64,000 bases of DNA from Fibrobacter sp. UBA7003 (GTDB taxonomy: Bacteria > Fibrobacterota > Fibrobacteria > Fibrobacterales > Fibrobacteraceae): positions 186,001 to 250,000 of the forward strand of contig DJXN01000002.1 of the NCBI GenBank assembly GCA_002449765.1. The letters are read 5' to 3'. Positions 1 through 9,086 of the stretch are shown in pieces. The notes under the pieces are model-generated. The model saw only the letters and a program-made list of their open reading frames with translations, did no database searches and had not been told where the DNA came from. The position numbers and the translations under genes were made by a program. Positions within the stretch are counted from its first letter, which is position 1. Each line of letters begins with the position of its first letter.

Positions 1-1237
1 ATTCGCCCGCAGTCATCGACTTCGAATTTTCCTGTTCAAGCCAGGGACGAATCTTGGAATTTTTGGGAACCGATTCGTACAGGTCTTCCCAGCTCATCTG
101 GTGGTTGGGGTCGGTCGGCAGCTTGGAAAGGTCATTCACCAGCTTGCGGTAGGCCTCCTGGTCCTTGATGAACTCGCCATAGTCCGAGAAGCGGGCCGGG
201 TCGAGCATCTTGAGGCGGTTGAACTGCGATTCGGGATGCAGCTGCAAAGGCGTTCCCGTCAAGAGGAGAACGCCCTTCGAGCGGGCGAGCACAGCGTTCG
301 CGAGCATGTATTCGTGACTGGTAAAGCCATCTTCACAAACAAGATGATGGGCCTCGTCGATAATGGTCATGTCCCACTGCGTCTTGAGCAGGTCCTCGAT
401 CAACGCAGGCTGGCTCATCAAGAAATCGATAGAGACGATGATATTGTTGCTCTGCATGAAGGGATTGGGTTTCGCCTCATCCTTTGCCACAGAAAGGAAC
501 AACCCGCGGATAAAGCCTTCGTCGACCAGGGTAAACAGCTGGTTGAATCGGCGTTTCATCTCGATCATCCACTGATGCTTGAGAGTCTCGGGCACAATGA
601 TGAGGGAACGCTGGACGCGGCCACGGGCGTTGAGCGCATGCCAAATCATGCCCGCCTCAATCGTCTTCCCAAGGCCAACCTCGTCGCTGAGCATTAGGCG
701 CGGAAGCATCGAGCTTGCGCAGGCACGATAGCAAAGGTAGTACTGGTGAGGAATCATGCTCACGCGGGGACCGATCATGCCACGCACCGGAGAGGACTTC
801 CAGTGGCACAGAAGTTCCATGGCACGGCGCCTGCGTTCAAAAGCCTTCGAGGAAACATTCCCCGAAGACACCTCGTCCACCTTGTCCCGGCCAATCTTCA
901 TGAGGCTCCGGAACAAGTCGGATGGTCTTGCCATCTGCTTCGCCGTGAGGTCCGATTCCTTCATTTCGCGACCACCGCGACCTACATAGATGACCACGCC
1001 GTCGACCTCGCGGACGCTTTCGACGACAAAGGAGACTCCCTTTTCGTTCTTGGCGGTTTCGCCCGGCTGCAATATAAAACGGTCAACCGGAGAAGAATCG
1101 ACACGGTATATACGAATTTGACCAACTAGGGGGAAAGAAAACTGAACGGTGCGGCCCTGCACCTCGGATACAATTCCAAGACCCAGATCCGGCTCTGACT
1201 GGCTAACGAAACGTTGCCCCGGCTTAAACATACTCAT
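1..1237 (-). CDS. rapA: RapA-type SNF2/SWI2 ATPase (N-terminal part, cut by window edge)
   Basis: The gene starts at 1237 and runs off the left edge; about 412 codons are visible. RapA is a Swi2/Snf2 ATPase that binds RNA polymerase and promotes its recycling. The N-terminus (MSMFKPGQRFVS, then GLGIVSEVQGRTVQFSF) looks like the RapA Tudor-like domain. A helicase core follows, with Walker A DEVGLGKT near residues 185-192 and a DEAH box at residues 294-297. The later motif LLLTGTPLQ fits helicase motif III. A second ATG two codons downstream (1231) is possible. TAAATTA lies 5 nt before the start and no Shine-Dalgarno is seen. The C-terminal helicase domain is outside the window, so its integrity is unknown. 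Confidence 0.88.
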   Translation of the reverse strand, partial: MSMFKPGQRFVSQSEPDLGLGIVSEVQGRTVQFSFPLVGQIRIYRVDSSPVDRFILQPGETAKNEKGVSFVVESVREVDGVVIYVGRGGREMKESDLTAKQMARPSDLFRSLMKIGRDKVDEVSSGNVSSKAFERRRRAMELLCHWKSSPVRGMIGPRVSMIPHQYYLCYRACASSMLPRLMLSDEVGLGKTIEAGMIWHALNARGRVQRSLIIVPETLKHQWMIEMKRRFNQLFTLVDEGFIRGLFLSVAKDEAKPNPFMQSNNIIVSIDFLMSQPALIEDLLKTQWDMTIIDEAHHLVCEDGFTSHEYMLANAVLARSKGVLLLTGTPLQLHPESQFNRLKMLDPARFSDYGEFIKDQEAYRKLVNDLSKLPTDPNHQMSWEDLYESVPKNSKIRPWLEQENSKSMTAGE

Positions 1238-1298
1238 AGGGGATAATTTAGTAATTTTCATAGAAAACGGCCTTCGAATTTTCTAACTTTGACATTGT

Positions 1299-2114
1299 AT
1301 GAAATGGTATTTTATTGACGAGAGCATCACCGATGGAGAACGTAGGCAGGGTCCTTATTCTATCGATGAAATCCGCGAATTTGTAAACCAGGGAAAAATA
1401 ACGGAAACAACGCTCGTATGGCATAGCGGCGAAGAAGATTGGAAGCCCTGGAGTGCCTACAAGGAGGAATTTTCCGCCCCCGACGATGCGGACCTCGCCC
1501 GCGAAAAACTTTTGGAGAATACTATAAAGGCCCTCGAAGAGGTCATGAAAAAAGAGCAATTCGCCAGGTACCGCTACGCAGGGTTCTTCACGAGAGCCGC
1601 CGCCTATATTGTAGACAACCTCATTCTCGGCTTTATCTGCGGAGGAATACTCTTCATTCTCTCTGCCACTGGAGTTGTCGACTTTCCCGCGCTCCAGGAA
1701 GCCCTCAACAGCCTCGCAGATTCCGCATCGACTACGGAAACCGTGTCCAAGCTGCCAAGCATACGTGGAGTTTCCCTGTTCATGGGCATCTTGAACGTCA
1801 TACAGGCGCTCTACTTTATCATTTTTCACGCCATCTATTCTGCGACCCCGGGCAAGATGCTTGTCCACATCCACGTGGAGACCCGCGAAGGAGCTAAAAT
1901 CGGATGGGGCGGAGCCACCGCGCGCTACCTTTGCAGTATACTCACTCAAATGACCCTGTTTTTTTATGGACTCGGATACCTAATCGTTTGTATCGACCCA
2001 AGGCGCAGGGCGCTTCACGACTGGATTGCAAGGACATCGGTTGTCTTTAACGAAGAAGCCAGGATTTCCAAAGCACCCCGTAGCGAATCCAACGACGAGT
2101 CCAAGGAGAATTAA
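1299..2114 (+). CDS. GYF_2-like domain plus RDD-family membrane protein
   Basis: 271 aa. Residues 1-50 (KWYFIDES, GPYSIDEI, WHSGEEDWKPW) look like the bacterial GYF_2/DUF4339 fold, a small putative peptide-binding module. Residues ~90-255 form an RDD domain: RYAGFFTRAAAYIVD in the first helix, then two or three further hydrophobic segments and the late pair DPRRRALHDWIART. RDD proteins are inner-membrane proteins of poorly defined role; some are linked to ion transport. The gene ends 2 nt before murA and is probably cotranscribed with it. No specific function can be assigned beyond the domain pair. Confidence 0.8.
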   Translation: MKWYFIDESITDGERRQGPYSIDEIREFVNQGKITETTLVWHSGEEDWKPWSAYKEEFSAPDDADLAREKLLENTIKALEEVMKKEQFARYRYAGFFTRAAAYIVDNLILGFICGGILFILSATGVVDFPALQEALNSLADSASTTETVSKLPSIRGVSLFMGILNVIQALYFIIFHAIYSATPGKMLVHIHVETREGAKIGWGGATARYLCSILTQMTLFFYGLGYLIVCIDPRRRALHDWIARTSVVFNEEARISKAPRSESNDESKEN

Positions 2115-2116
2115 AA

Positions 2117-3400
2117 ATGTACCGTTTTGAAGTTCACCAGGCAAAAAAGCCCCTCGAAGGCGAAGTCCCCGTTTCGGGCGCGAAGAACGCCGTACTTGCC
2201 GTGATGGCTGCAGCGCTCCTTGCCGATGGTGTTTCCGAAATCACGAACGTGCCGCACCTCAAGGACATGAAGACCATGAGCGACGTGCTGCGCGTCATCG
2301 GATGCCGCATCAGCGGCGAAGCCCACAACCTCAAAATCGACACGCGCGGAGCCGACCATCTCGAAGCCCCCTACGAACTTGTGAAGACGATGCGCGCAAG
2401 TTTCTACGTCCTTGGCCCGCTCGTTGCCAGGTTCGGACGCTGCCGTGTTTCTCTCCCCGGCGGATGCGCATGGGGTCCGCGCCCGGTCGACCTCCACCTC
2501 AAGGGACTCGAAGCGCTCGGAGCAAAGATTACGCTCACGCGCGGCTACGTCGAGGCGACCTGCGAAGGCAGGCTTCCCGGCGGCACCTTCTACTTCCCCA
2601 TTTCGAGCGTGGGAGCCACGGTCAACGTGCTGATGGCAGCGACACTCGCCAAGGGGACGAGCGTTCTACAGAACGCGGCGCTCGAACCCGAAATCGACAA
2701 CCTCGTCGACTACCTTATCGGCATGGGCGCCAAGATTCAGGGCCGCGGAACGCGCACCCTCACCGTGCAGGGCGTCGAAAGCCTCCGCCCGGGCAAAGGT
2801 TTCACGATTCCCGACCGCATCGAGGCGGGCACATACCTCTGTGCAGCCGCCATCACGCGAGGCCGCGTAAAGGTCACGAAGATTATCCCCGACCACATCG
2901 CCTCTACGCTCGACGCCTTCCGTGACATGGGCTGCAAGGTGAGTGTCGGTGCGGACTGGGCCGAAGTCGACGCCCGCAATGTAGAACTCAAGCCCATCAC
3001 CATCCAGACGCTCCCCTTCCCGGGATACCCCACTGACATGCAGGCCCCCCTCATGGCGACCCTCGTCTCGATACCGGGCAACAGCGTCATCCAGGATACC
3101 GTCTATAACGACCGCTTCAAGCACGTGGCCGAACTGCAGCGTCTCGGCGCCGACATCCAGGTCAACGGCAACACGGCGACCATCAAGGGTGGCACCAAGC
3201 TCGAAGGCACCGAAATCATGGGTAGCGACCTGAGAGCGACGGCAGCGCTCGTACTCGCCGCGTTCATCGCCGAAGGCGAGAGCACCGTGAGCCGCGTGTA
3301 CCACCTCGACCGCGGTTATGAGGATTTCGAGAACAAGATGGCTAAGATCGGCGGCGTCGTGATTCGCCACAGCGACGACGAAGACGACGATGCGTTTTGA
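2117..3400 (+). CDS. murA: UDP-N-acetylglucosamine 1-carboxyvinyltransferase (MurA)
   Basis: 427 aa, the usual MurA length. It transfers enolpyruvate from PEP to UDP-GlcNAc, the first committed step of peptidoglycan synthesis, in the cytoplasm. The N-terminal GAKNAVL is the conserved Lys-Asn region. The catalytic loop SLPGGCAWGPRPVD carries the fosfomycin-target cysteine at residue 117. FPGYPTDMQAP supplies the catalytic Asp region and DRGYEDF is the C-terminal motif. The last residues are an acidic tail (DDEDDD). Start follows the upstream gene by 2 nt with AAGGAG ahead of the ATG. Confidence 0.97.
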   Translation: MYRFEVHQAKKPLEGEVPVSGAKNAVLAVMAAALLADGVSEITNVPHLKDMKTMSDVLRVIGCRISGEAHNLKIDTRGADHLEAPYELVKTMRASFYVLGPLVARFGRCRVSLPGGCAWGPRPVDLHLKGLEALGAKITLTRGYVEATCEGRLPGGTFYFPISSVGATVNVLMAATLAKGTSVLQNAALEPEIDNLVDYLIGMGAKIQGRGTRTLTVQGVESLRPGKGFTIPDRIEAGTYLCAAAITRGRVKVTKIIPDHIASTLDAFRDMGCKVSVGADWAEVDARNVELKPITIQTLPFPGYPTDMQAPLMATLVSIPGNSVIQDTVYNDRFKHVAELQRLGADIQVNGNTATIKGGTKLEGTEIMGSDLRATAALVLAAFIAEGESTVSRVYHLDRGYEDFENKMAKIGGVVIRHSDDEDDDAF

Positions 3401-3442
3401 GAAATAAACTTCGGCGATGAAACAAGTTTCTTCGTGGGCGCC

Positions 3443-4399
3443 TTACGGCGCGGACGCGGGCACTGCGGCGGGCTGTGATTCAGCAGGCGCGGCCGTGGAA
3501 GGTTTCGGCACATCGCGCACTACGGGTTCACAAGCTTCGACCGGGGCTCCCGAGGCCTTTTTTTCTTCACGCTCCAAAATAGACTGCAGCATTTCGGCGG
3601 CTTGTTCGAACTCGGCGGACTTTTCACAAAGTTTGTTCGCCAAGATCTTCTGCAAGTACTGCTTCTGCGATTCAATGTTGCATTCGTCGCCATAGATTCC
3701 CGCTAGCTTGAACAGAGCAGTGCAGGTTTTGCCCCCGTCAGGGAAACTCTGCGTCAAGGCATCGAGAACCTTCTTCGCCTTTTCAATCTGGTTCACTTCG
3801 ACCAGGCAAAGCGCCATCCAGTAGAGCGAGTTTTCACCGAGCTCGCCAGATTTCATTTGTTCGTAGACCTGCTTGAATCCCGTATAGGCAAGCTTGTATT
3901 CGCCACGATGGTAATCGGAACGGGCCGTATTGAACATGGCTTCGGCTTCCACGAGGCGTTCGGCCTCGCGTTCGACGCTATCCATAGAAATCGGGGCCTG
4001 CGAGGCGCCACTGACCACGACCTTCTTCGCGAGAATCTTGTCGGACTTTCCAAGCAGCATGTCGAGCCGGTAGATGATTTCTTCCTGGCGCGAATCGTTG
4101 CGTTCGGATTCATCACTCACACGGCGCGAAAGGATGGAGAGTTCCGCCATCATGCGCTTCTGCAGCAAGGCAGACGCTTCCTGCTGGGCAAGAAGTTCTG
4201 CCTTGAGCGAATCCACGCGCTTGCGGAGGTTCTTGTTGTCGGCCCTGAGCTTATGCATGGCGGAATCGAGGTTGCTGAGAACCGCAACCTGCACGTCCGT
4301 ACCGACATTACGCATTTCTTCGGTGCGGAGCACCGTCATCTGCGAGCAGCCCGTAAGCGAGAGCGCCGCCAAGGCAATTCCTACTATGATTTTTTTCAT
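3443..4399 (-). CDS. cpoB: Tol-Pal-associated coiled-coil/TPR lipoprotein (CpoB/YbgF-like)
   Basis: 318 aa. A lipoprotein signal ends in LSLTGC (Cys18). A coiled-coil follows at roughly residues 45-110 (LRADNKNLRKRVDS), then a TPR-like C-terminal half (FNTARSDYHRGEYKLAY, SLYWMALCLVEV) and a low-complexity Pro/Ala tail. CpoB (YbgF) coordinates Tol-Pal with peptidoglycan synthases at the septum in E. coli. Here it is the last gene of the tol-pal operon, which supports the call. E. coli CpoB is periplasmic and not lipidated, so the lipobox is a difference. Sequence similarity is mostly architectural, so the symbol is tentative. Confidence 0.65.
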   Translation of the reverse strand: MKKIIVGIALAALSLTGCSQMTVLRTEEMRNVGTDVQVAVLSNLDSAMHKLRADNKNLRKRVDSLKAELLAQQEASALLQKRMMAELSILSRRVSDESERNDSRQEEIIYRLDMLLGKSDKILAKKVVVSGASQAPISMDSVEREAERLVEAEAMFNTARSDYHRGEYKLAYTGFKQVYEQMKSGELGENSLYWMALCLVEVNQIEKAKKVLDALTQSFPDGGKTCTALFKLAGIYGDECNIESQKQYLQKILANKLCEKSAEFEQAAEMLQSILEREEKKASGAPVEACEPVVRDVPKPSTAAPAESQPAAVPASAP

Positions 4400-4441
4400 A
4401 TTCTACGAGTGTTGCTAGAAACTATGACTCTATATTGTCTA

Positions 4442-5038
4442 TTACGGCTGGATGTTCACGCGGAAGTTCGCACGGCGGTTCTGGGAATAGGCTTCTTCCG
4501 TTTCGCCCTGAGCCTTCGGAGCTTCCTTACCGTAGCTCACGGATTCCATGCGCTTGCCATCGATACCGTAGGTATTGAGGAATTCCTTTACCTTCATGGC
4601 GCGCTTTGCACCCAAAGTAAAGTTGTAGTCTTCGGTACCGCGAGCATCGGTATGGCCCTCGATGGTAATCGTGAAACGGGTTTCCTTAAGCAGGAGCTCA
4701 CCCACCTGAGCCAAGAGTTCCCTGGCCTTTTCGGTAAGCTCGGAGCGGTCAAAGTCGAAATAGACATCCTCGCTCATGATCTGGTTGATAAGAGCTTCGA
4801 GGCGGGCGCGTTCGGCTTCAAGGCGTTCAGCTTCGAGCCGTGCCTGCTCTGCAGCGAGGGAATCCGCATTCAACGCGGGTTCCGCAGGAGCGGCGGGCTG
4901 CTCTGCAGCGGGAGCTGCCGCAGCAGCCGGGGCGGGTGCGGGAGCCGGAGCAGTCTCGGGAGGCGGGTTCTTCGAACACGCCACGAGGGCAAGACTCGCC
5001 GCACAAGAAATCATCGCGAGTTTAAATGCGAATTTCAT
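4442..5038 (-). CDS. pal: Peptidoglycan-associated lipoprotein Pal
   Basis: 198 aa. The lipobox LALVAC puts the lipidated Cys near residue 22. An Ala/Pro-rich linker (~25-55) and a short charged helical region (EQARLEAERLEAERARLE) follow. The C-terminal OmpA-like domain has VYFDFDRSELTEKARELL and the signature TITIEGHTDARGTEDYN. Pal anchors the outer membrane to peptidoglycan by binding diaminopimelate and interacts with TolB. Its ATG overlaps the tolB stop by 4 nt, consistent with translational coupling. The GYGKEAPKAQG-type ending is usual for Pal. Confidence 0.95.
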   Translation of the reverse strand: MKFAFKLAMISCAASLALVACSKNPPPETAPAPAPAPAAAAAPAAEQPAAPAEPALNADSLAAEQARLEAERLEAERARLEALINQIMSEDVYFDFDRSELTEKARELLAQVGELLLKETRFTITIEGHTDARGTEDYNFTLGAKRAMKVKEFLNTYGIDGKRMESVSYGKEAPKAQGETEEAYSQNRRANFRVNIQP

Positions 5039-6324
5039 TGATTACCTTCCTTTTTTTGTTGTTTAATATCTTCGTTGAACCAGGACCACGTAGGCGCAGT
5101 GTTCTCGCCGCCCTGGGTAATGCGGGTCACGTTCGCGCCGTCGAACCGCATAATGTAAATCTGGTAAGTCCCGCTACGGTTGCTCGAAAAAGCAATCAGC
5201 TTGCCATCGGGCGACCAGGTCGGGTGTTCGTTGTTGCCCGCGTTGTTCGTGAGCTGCACGATGTCGCTCCCGTCAAGAGCGCAGGTATAAATGTTCATCT
5301 TGCCGTTGTCCATCGAGGTGTACACGATGCGGTCCCCATTCGGCGACCAACTGGCGCGCTCGTTGTAGCGACCCATGAACGTCACGCGGCGCAGGTCAGA
5401 TCCGTCCTTCTCCATCACGAAAATCTGCGGGCTTCCCCCGCGGTCACTCGTGAACAGCACTTCGCTTGCGGTCGGGCTCCACGCGGGACTCGTCTGGTTG
5501 CTCTTCAGGTACGCAAACTTCCTCGCCTTGCCCGTTTCCATATTGCCAAGATAGAGATCCGTTTTTCCATCCACGGTCGAAGAAAAAAGGAGCTCCCCCG
5601 TCCTGGGATTCACGGCGGGACTGTAGGTCTGGTCAAACTGGGCGAATAGCGGATATTCCGCACCGCCGAACTTTTTCGCATACAGGCGCGGCCTACGCGT
5701 CTTGAAGTTTACGTACACAAGGCCTGCATTTCCACGCATCCACACGGGCATCATGCTGATAGTCGAGTCACGCGTCACCTGGCTGCGGTGGAAGCCGTCG
5801 TAATCAGAAATTACCACCTGCTTTACGCCGTCGATCTTGGAAACAAAGGCTAGCCTGGTCGTCGCAACGCCGCGTTCACCCGTAATGCAAAGAGTCGCCT
5901 TGTCGAAAAAATCGTGGACTGCGCGACGCAGATTTTTTTGCTTTACCGTGTAACTTTCGCCGAGGCGGAGCGTCTTCGACTTCGACACGTAGAGAAAGCA
6001 TTCCACCTTGAGCAGGCCATCCGCCAGGGGAGAAACTTTCCCCGTCATGTAGTAATCCGCATGGCTACGGCTGAAAAGCGCAAGGTTGAACTTTTCAGAA
6101 GCGACAACGTCAAATCGACCGGAGAGATTCGCATCACGTGTAAGAATCTGGTGCGGACGCTCCTCAATCCATTCGATTCCAGGTTTTTCCTCGAAAGGCA
6201 CAATGCCTATGGGAGTCGTCTTGAACACTGAAATTCCCACGTCGACGGCAATCGTATCGATAGACGCGAATACGCACGGCGCGGAGAATACCAAAAAAGC
6301 AAGCAGGACAAACAATCTTTTCAT
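5035..6324 (-). CDS. tolB: Tol-Pal system beta-propeller protein TolB
   Basis: 429 aa. A signal peptide (LLAFLVFSAPCVFA) is followed by the TolB N-terminal domain. The C-terminal half contains several PD40/WD40-like repeats with the typical SPDGKLIAFSS, WSPNGDRIVYTS and WSPTASEVLFTS blades. TolB is periplasmic, binds Pal and receives force from TolA during outer-membrane constriction. Length and position between the tolA/tonB-like gene and pal match the standard order. The start lies 4 nt after the upstream stop. Confidence 0.94.
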   Translation of the reverse strand: MKRLFVLLAFLVFSAPCVFASIDTIAVDVGISVFKTTPIGIVPFEEKPGIEWIEERPHQILTRDANLSGRFDVVASEKFNLALFSRSHADYYMTGKVSPLADGLLKVECFLYVSKSKTLRLGESYTVKQKNLRRAVHDFFDKATLCITGERGVATTRLAFVSKIDGVKQVVISDYDGFHRSQVTRDSTISMMPVWMRGNAGLVYVNFKTRRPRLYAKKFGGAEYPLFAQFDQTYSPAVNPRTGELLFSSTVDGKTDLYLGNMETGKARKFAYLKSNQTSPAWSPTASEVLFTSDRGGSPQIFVMEKDGSDLRRVTFMGRYNERASWSPNGDRIVYTSMDNGKMNIYTCALDGSDIVQLTNNAGNNEHPTWSPDGKLIAFSSNRSGTYQIYIMRFDGANVTRITQGGENTAPTWSWFNEDIKQQKKEGNQ

Positions 6325-6328
6325 AGCG

Positions 6329-7063
6329 TCAGTTCGGAGTAAAGTTAAAATGCAGCACGAGGCTCGGGGCGCGGTAGTTCGGCGGCAGTTCGGGCACCTT
6401 CGAAATCTGAACCGCGCGCACGGAAAGGTGGTCCCACGCCTTGTTGCCCGACGACTTCTTGAGAATCACTGCGGTAATACCGCCGAAGCGGTCCACCTGA
6501 AACTGCACGGTCGTCTTCGCATCGCGGCCCACCTTCAAGTCCTTGGGCGGCTTGAAGTTGCTCATGATAATCTTCTTAAGCTGTTCGAGATAGACCTGCA
6601 TCAGCGGATCCATGTCCACGGAACCCACCGGATTCAGGCTCGGAGCCTCCACTGCAACGGGCAGGTCGAGATCGTCGACCGGGAAATCCTCCTGCGGTTC
6701 CGGTTCGGGCTCCGGTTCTGGTTCCGGCGGAACCTCTTCGTGCACCTCCTCGGGCTTCTGCTCCGGCTCGGGCTTAATCTCTGGCGGGAGTTCCTTGTTC
6801 ACCTTGGGCTTCGGTGGCTCCTTGGGTTTCGGTGGCTCGGGAGGCCTCGGCTGTACCGACTTCGGGGGCGGAGGTGGCTGGGCCACCTGCACCATCTCGA
6901 ACACGGGAATTTTCTCGGGTTCAGGCTTCAGGTTCACGTAATGCAGCCCGATAAAGAACGCCACGACGGCAAAATGGAAGACAACCGCCACGACGATTAT
7001 CTTCACGAGCGTGGAATCCACGTCCGAGCTGAAGTACTTTATCCTTTCTTCTTCCTTGCTCAT
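6329..7063 (-). CDS. TolA/TonB-like energy-transducing protein of the Tol-Pal operon
   Basis: 244 aa. It has one membrane segment near residues 22-42 (IIVVAVVFHFAVVAFFIG), then a long Pro/Glu/Lys periplasmic region (PPPPPKSVQPRPPEPPKP, PEPEPEPEPEP). The C-terminal domain (~155-244) resembles TonB/TolA: TTVQFQVDRFGGITAVILKKSSGNKAWD. It would carry proton-motive-force energy from the TolQ/TolR motor across the periplasm. Gene order makes it the TolA equivalent, although the C-terminal domain reads as TonB-like. The ATG overlaps the tolR stop (ATGA). A TonB role for nutrient receptors cannot be excluded. Confidence 0.82.
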   Translation of the reverse strand: MSKEEERIKYFSSDVDSTLVKIIVVAVVFHFAVVAFFIGLHYVNLKPEPEKIPVFEMVQVAQPPPPPKSVQPRPPEPPKPKEPPKPKVNKELPPEIKPEPEQKPEEVHEEVPPEPEPEPEPEPQEDFPVDDLDLPVAVEAPSLNPVGSVDMDPLMQVYLEQLKKIIMSNFKPPKDLKVGRDAKTTVQFQVDRFGGITAVILKKSSGNKAWDHLSVRAVQISKVPELPPNYRAPSLVLHFNFTPN

Positions 7064-7467
7064 TTACCCGGTTTTTCTTTAGGATTCATCGTAAGGAACC
7101 CGAGTTTTGTCACGCCCAATTTTTGCACCTGCGTAACGACCTTCATCACGAGTCCGTAATGGACGTTCTCGTCGGAATTGATGACGACCGCCATCTCTCC
7201 GTTCCAGAGGGACTTGAACACGTTGTTGAAACTGCCAAAATCCACCTGCATGTCGGCGATGTAGATCTTCTCGTCCTTGGTGATGGACACCTTCAAAAGT
7301 TTTTCCTGCTCCATCGTCGGGGCTTCGGCCTTCGGGAGGTCGACCTTCACGCCCTGGCTCATGAGCGGAGCGGAGATGATGAACACGATAAGGATCGAGA
7401 ACACGATGTCGATCATGTTCGTGAGGTTCATCTCCTGCTTGAGTTCTTTTCCGCGGCTACGCTTCAC
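7060..7467 (-). CDS. tolR: TolR/ExbD-family proton-channel subunit
   Basis: 135 aa. One N-terminal membrane helix contains the critical aspartate (LTNMIDIVFSILIVFII), the proton-carrying residue of the ExbD/TolR family. A periplasmic domain follows (VKVDLPKAEAP, EKIYIADMQVD, VINSDENVHYG). It works with TolQ to power the TolA-like protein. The start is 9 nt after the tolQ stop and the end overlaps the next gene by 4 nt. Confidence 0.9.
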   Translation of the reverse strand: MKRSRGKELKQEMNLTNMIDIVFSILIVFIISAPLMSQGVKVDLPKAEAPTMEQEKLLKVSITKDEKIYIADMQVDFGSFNNVFKSLWNGEMAVVINSDENVHYGLVMKVVTQVQKLGVTKLGFLTMNPKEKPGK

Positions 7468-7476
7468 CTAGGCCTC

Positions 7477-8169
7477 CTAGCCGGCAACTTCTTCGAGGGC
7501 GAGCAGGTCGCCGCGCTTGAACAGGCTCAATACCTGGGAACCGAAGTTGAAGTACGAAATCTCGTTCTGGCCGTTGCAGCTCGTGAAGTAGTTGTAGCCC
7601 GCAGAGGCAGGGATAGCGACCACGAGACCGCCCACCGTGGTAATAAGCGCCATGGCGATACCCGGAGCGACGACGGAGAGGTCGGCAGAACCGTGCTGGC
7701 CAATCTGGAAGAACGCAATCATGATGCCCCACACCGTACCCAAAAGGCCGAAAAACGGGGCAAGGTTTGAACTTGTCGCAAGGAAGCTCAGGTAGCGGTC
7801 TTCGGTAAGGCGCAGGCCCTCGATAGAGCGCTGGATGGTGTCTTCCAAAAGCGATGCGCGGTGCTGAATGGAATCGTAACTCACAAAGTTACTGAACTTG
7901 GAGGCTTCCTTCAGCACCTCGGCCGTAAGGCGGCGGAGCGCACTGTCCTCGGCGGTCTCGCAAAGCCCCTGCAGCTGCACGAACTGCGTGACCGTGCTGA
8001 ACTTGCGGAAGAACTCGGCATTCGCATGCTTGCTCCTGCGGTATGTAAAGAATTTTACGATGATGATGCCCCAGGAACCGAGCGACATAATGGCAAGGAT
8101 GCAGAGAACCACGATAGTCGCGATATCGGACTGCAAAACCATTTGCACAAGAGGGATGGAATTGTTCAA
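7477..8169 (-). CDS. tolQ: TolQ/ExbB-family motor protein
   Basis: 230 aa with a TTG start at 8169-8167. I chose TTG because GAGGAGG sits 5 nt upstream of it; an upstream ATG at 8220 lacks a ribosome-binding site and would put hydrophilic sequence before the first helix. Three membrane helices are visible: DIATIVVLCILAIMSLGSWGIIIV, FLATSSNLAPFFGLLGTVWGIM and GIAMALITTVGGLVVAIPA. The last two are the signature of the MotA/TolQ/ExbB channel. The length equals E. coli TolQ. First gene of the tol-pal operon. Confidence 0.92.
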   Translation of the reverse strand: MNNSIPLVQMVLQSDIATIVVLCILAIMSLGSWGIIIVKFFTYRRSKHANAEFFRKFSTVTQFVQLQGLCETAEDSALRRLTAEVLKEASKFSNFVSYDSIQHRASLLEDTIQRSIEGLRLTEDRYLSFLATSSNLAPFFGLLGTVWGIMIAFFQIGQHGSADLSVVAPGIAMALITTVGGLVVAIPASAGYNYFTSCNGQNEISYFNFGSQVLSLFKRGDLLALEEVAG

Positions 8170-8277
8170 AAGAACCTCCTCAGAAAAAATTCCGGGCGAA
8201 AACATACGCCCCGTGCACAATGTAGCAAAAAGATATTTTTTAGACCAACTTAAACGGGCAAAAAGCCCCCCAAATTG

Positions 8278-9069
8278 TCATTCCAGCCCTTTCGGGTGAA
8301 AACTCTTGCGGTGTGCGGGTGTAAACCCGAATTTACGGATGCCGTCGAGATGCGCCTTCGTGCCGTAGCCCGCATTCACCTCGAACGCATAACCCGGATA
8401 CTCTTCCGCTAATTTGTCCATAAAGCGATCACGGAATACTTTCGCGAGGATAGACGCAGCGGAGATACTTGCAATGCGGCCGTCCCCTTTAACGATGGGC
8501 ATCTGCATCTCGGCAGGGACACCCCGGATTTTCAGGTTGCCATCAACCGCAACGAAAACATAAGGAACCGGCGAGCCCGAGACTTCCGCAAACGAACTTT
8601 TCACTTCCAAAGGAATCTCGGGCAGAGGAGCATCGAGTCCCGGCATTCCGAGCGCCTGCAAAGCCCGCCGCATCGCAAGGAAATCGGCCTCCAGGATGTT
8701 CAGGCGGTCAATCTCTTCCACGCTCGCACTCGCGATTGCATAGCAGGCGCACGCGTCCTTCACGGCATCGAACATCGCCTCGCGCTTCTTGCGCGTAAGC
8801 TTTTTGGAATCGTTCAGTTCCGGCATGATATCGGGCGCTTTCAACACTGCCGCGCACGCCACCACGGGCCCTGCAAGCGGGCCCCGGCCCACCTCGTCGA
8901 TGCCGACAACGACAACGTTTTTCCTTGCGCCGGTTTCTGCAAGCGAGAACAGGTCAAGCGTCTCTTCACCGCCAACAGATGCAGGGTCGGCGACAAACCT
9001 CCGCAATAGGTTCTCCCCTTCTACCGGAGTTTCGACATTTTCAAGGAATGCTGGCAGCCTGAATCTCAT
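8278..9069 (-). CDS. rnhB: Ribonuclease HII
   Basis: 263 aa from the ATG at 9069 (MRFRLPAFLE). A longer reading frame to 9132 would overlap purN further and is less likely. RNase HII cuts RNA in RNA-DNA hybrids and removes single ribonucleotides. The active site is seen as GIDEVGRGPLAGPVV (Asp-Glu pair), NDSKKLTRKKR, and a later Asp in VAVDGN; the conserved GYGTKAHLDGIRKFG is near the end. It has about 55 extra N-terminal residues compared with typical RnhB. It starts 18 nt downstream of the purN stop. Confidence 0.95.
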   Translation of the reverse strand: MRFRLPAFLENVETPVEGENLLRRFVADPASVGGEETLDLFSLAETGARKNVVVVGIDEVGRGPLAGPVVACAAVLKAPDIMPELNDSKKLTRKKREAMFDAVKDACACYAIASASVEEIDRLNILEADFLAMRRALQALGMPGLDAPLPEIPLEVKSSFAEVSGSPVPYVFVAVDGNLKIRGVPAEMQMPIVKGDGRIASISAASILAKVFRDRFMDKLAEEYPGYAFEVNAGYGTKAHLDGIRKFGFTPAHRKSFHPKGLE

Positions 9070-9086
9070 ACCATTCCCTATAGACC

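Noticed and set aside
101-697. Plus-strand open frame at the left end
   Set aside because: It is antisense to the RapA helicase motifs, which are clear on the minus strand.
7477-8220. Longer tolQ from ATG at 8220
   Set aside because: There is no ribosome-binding site; the TTG at 8169 has GAGGAGG at the right distance and gives the standard TolQ length.
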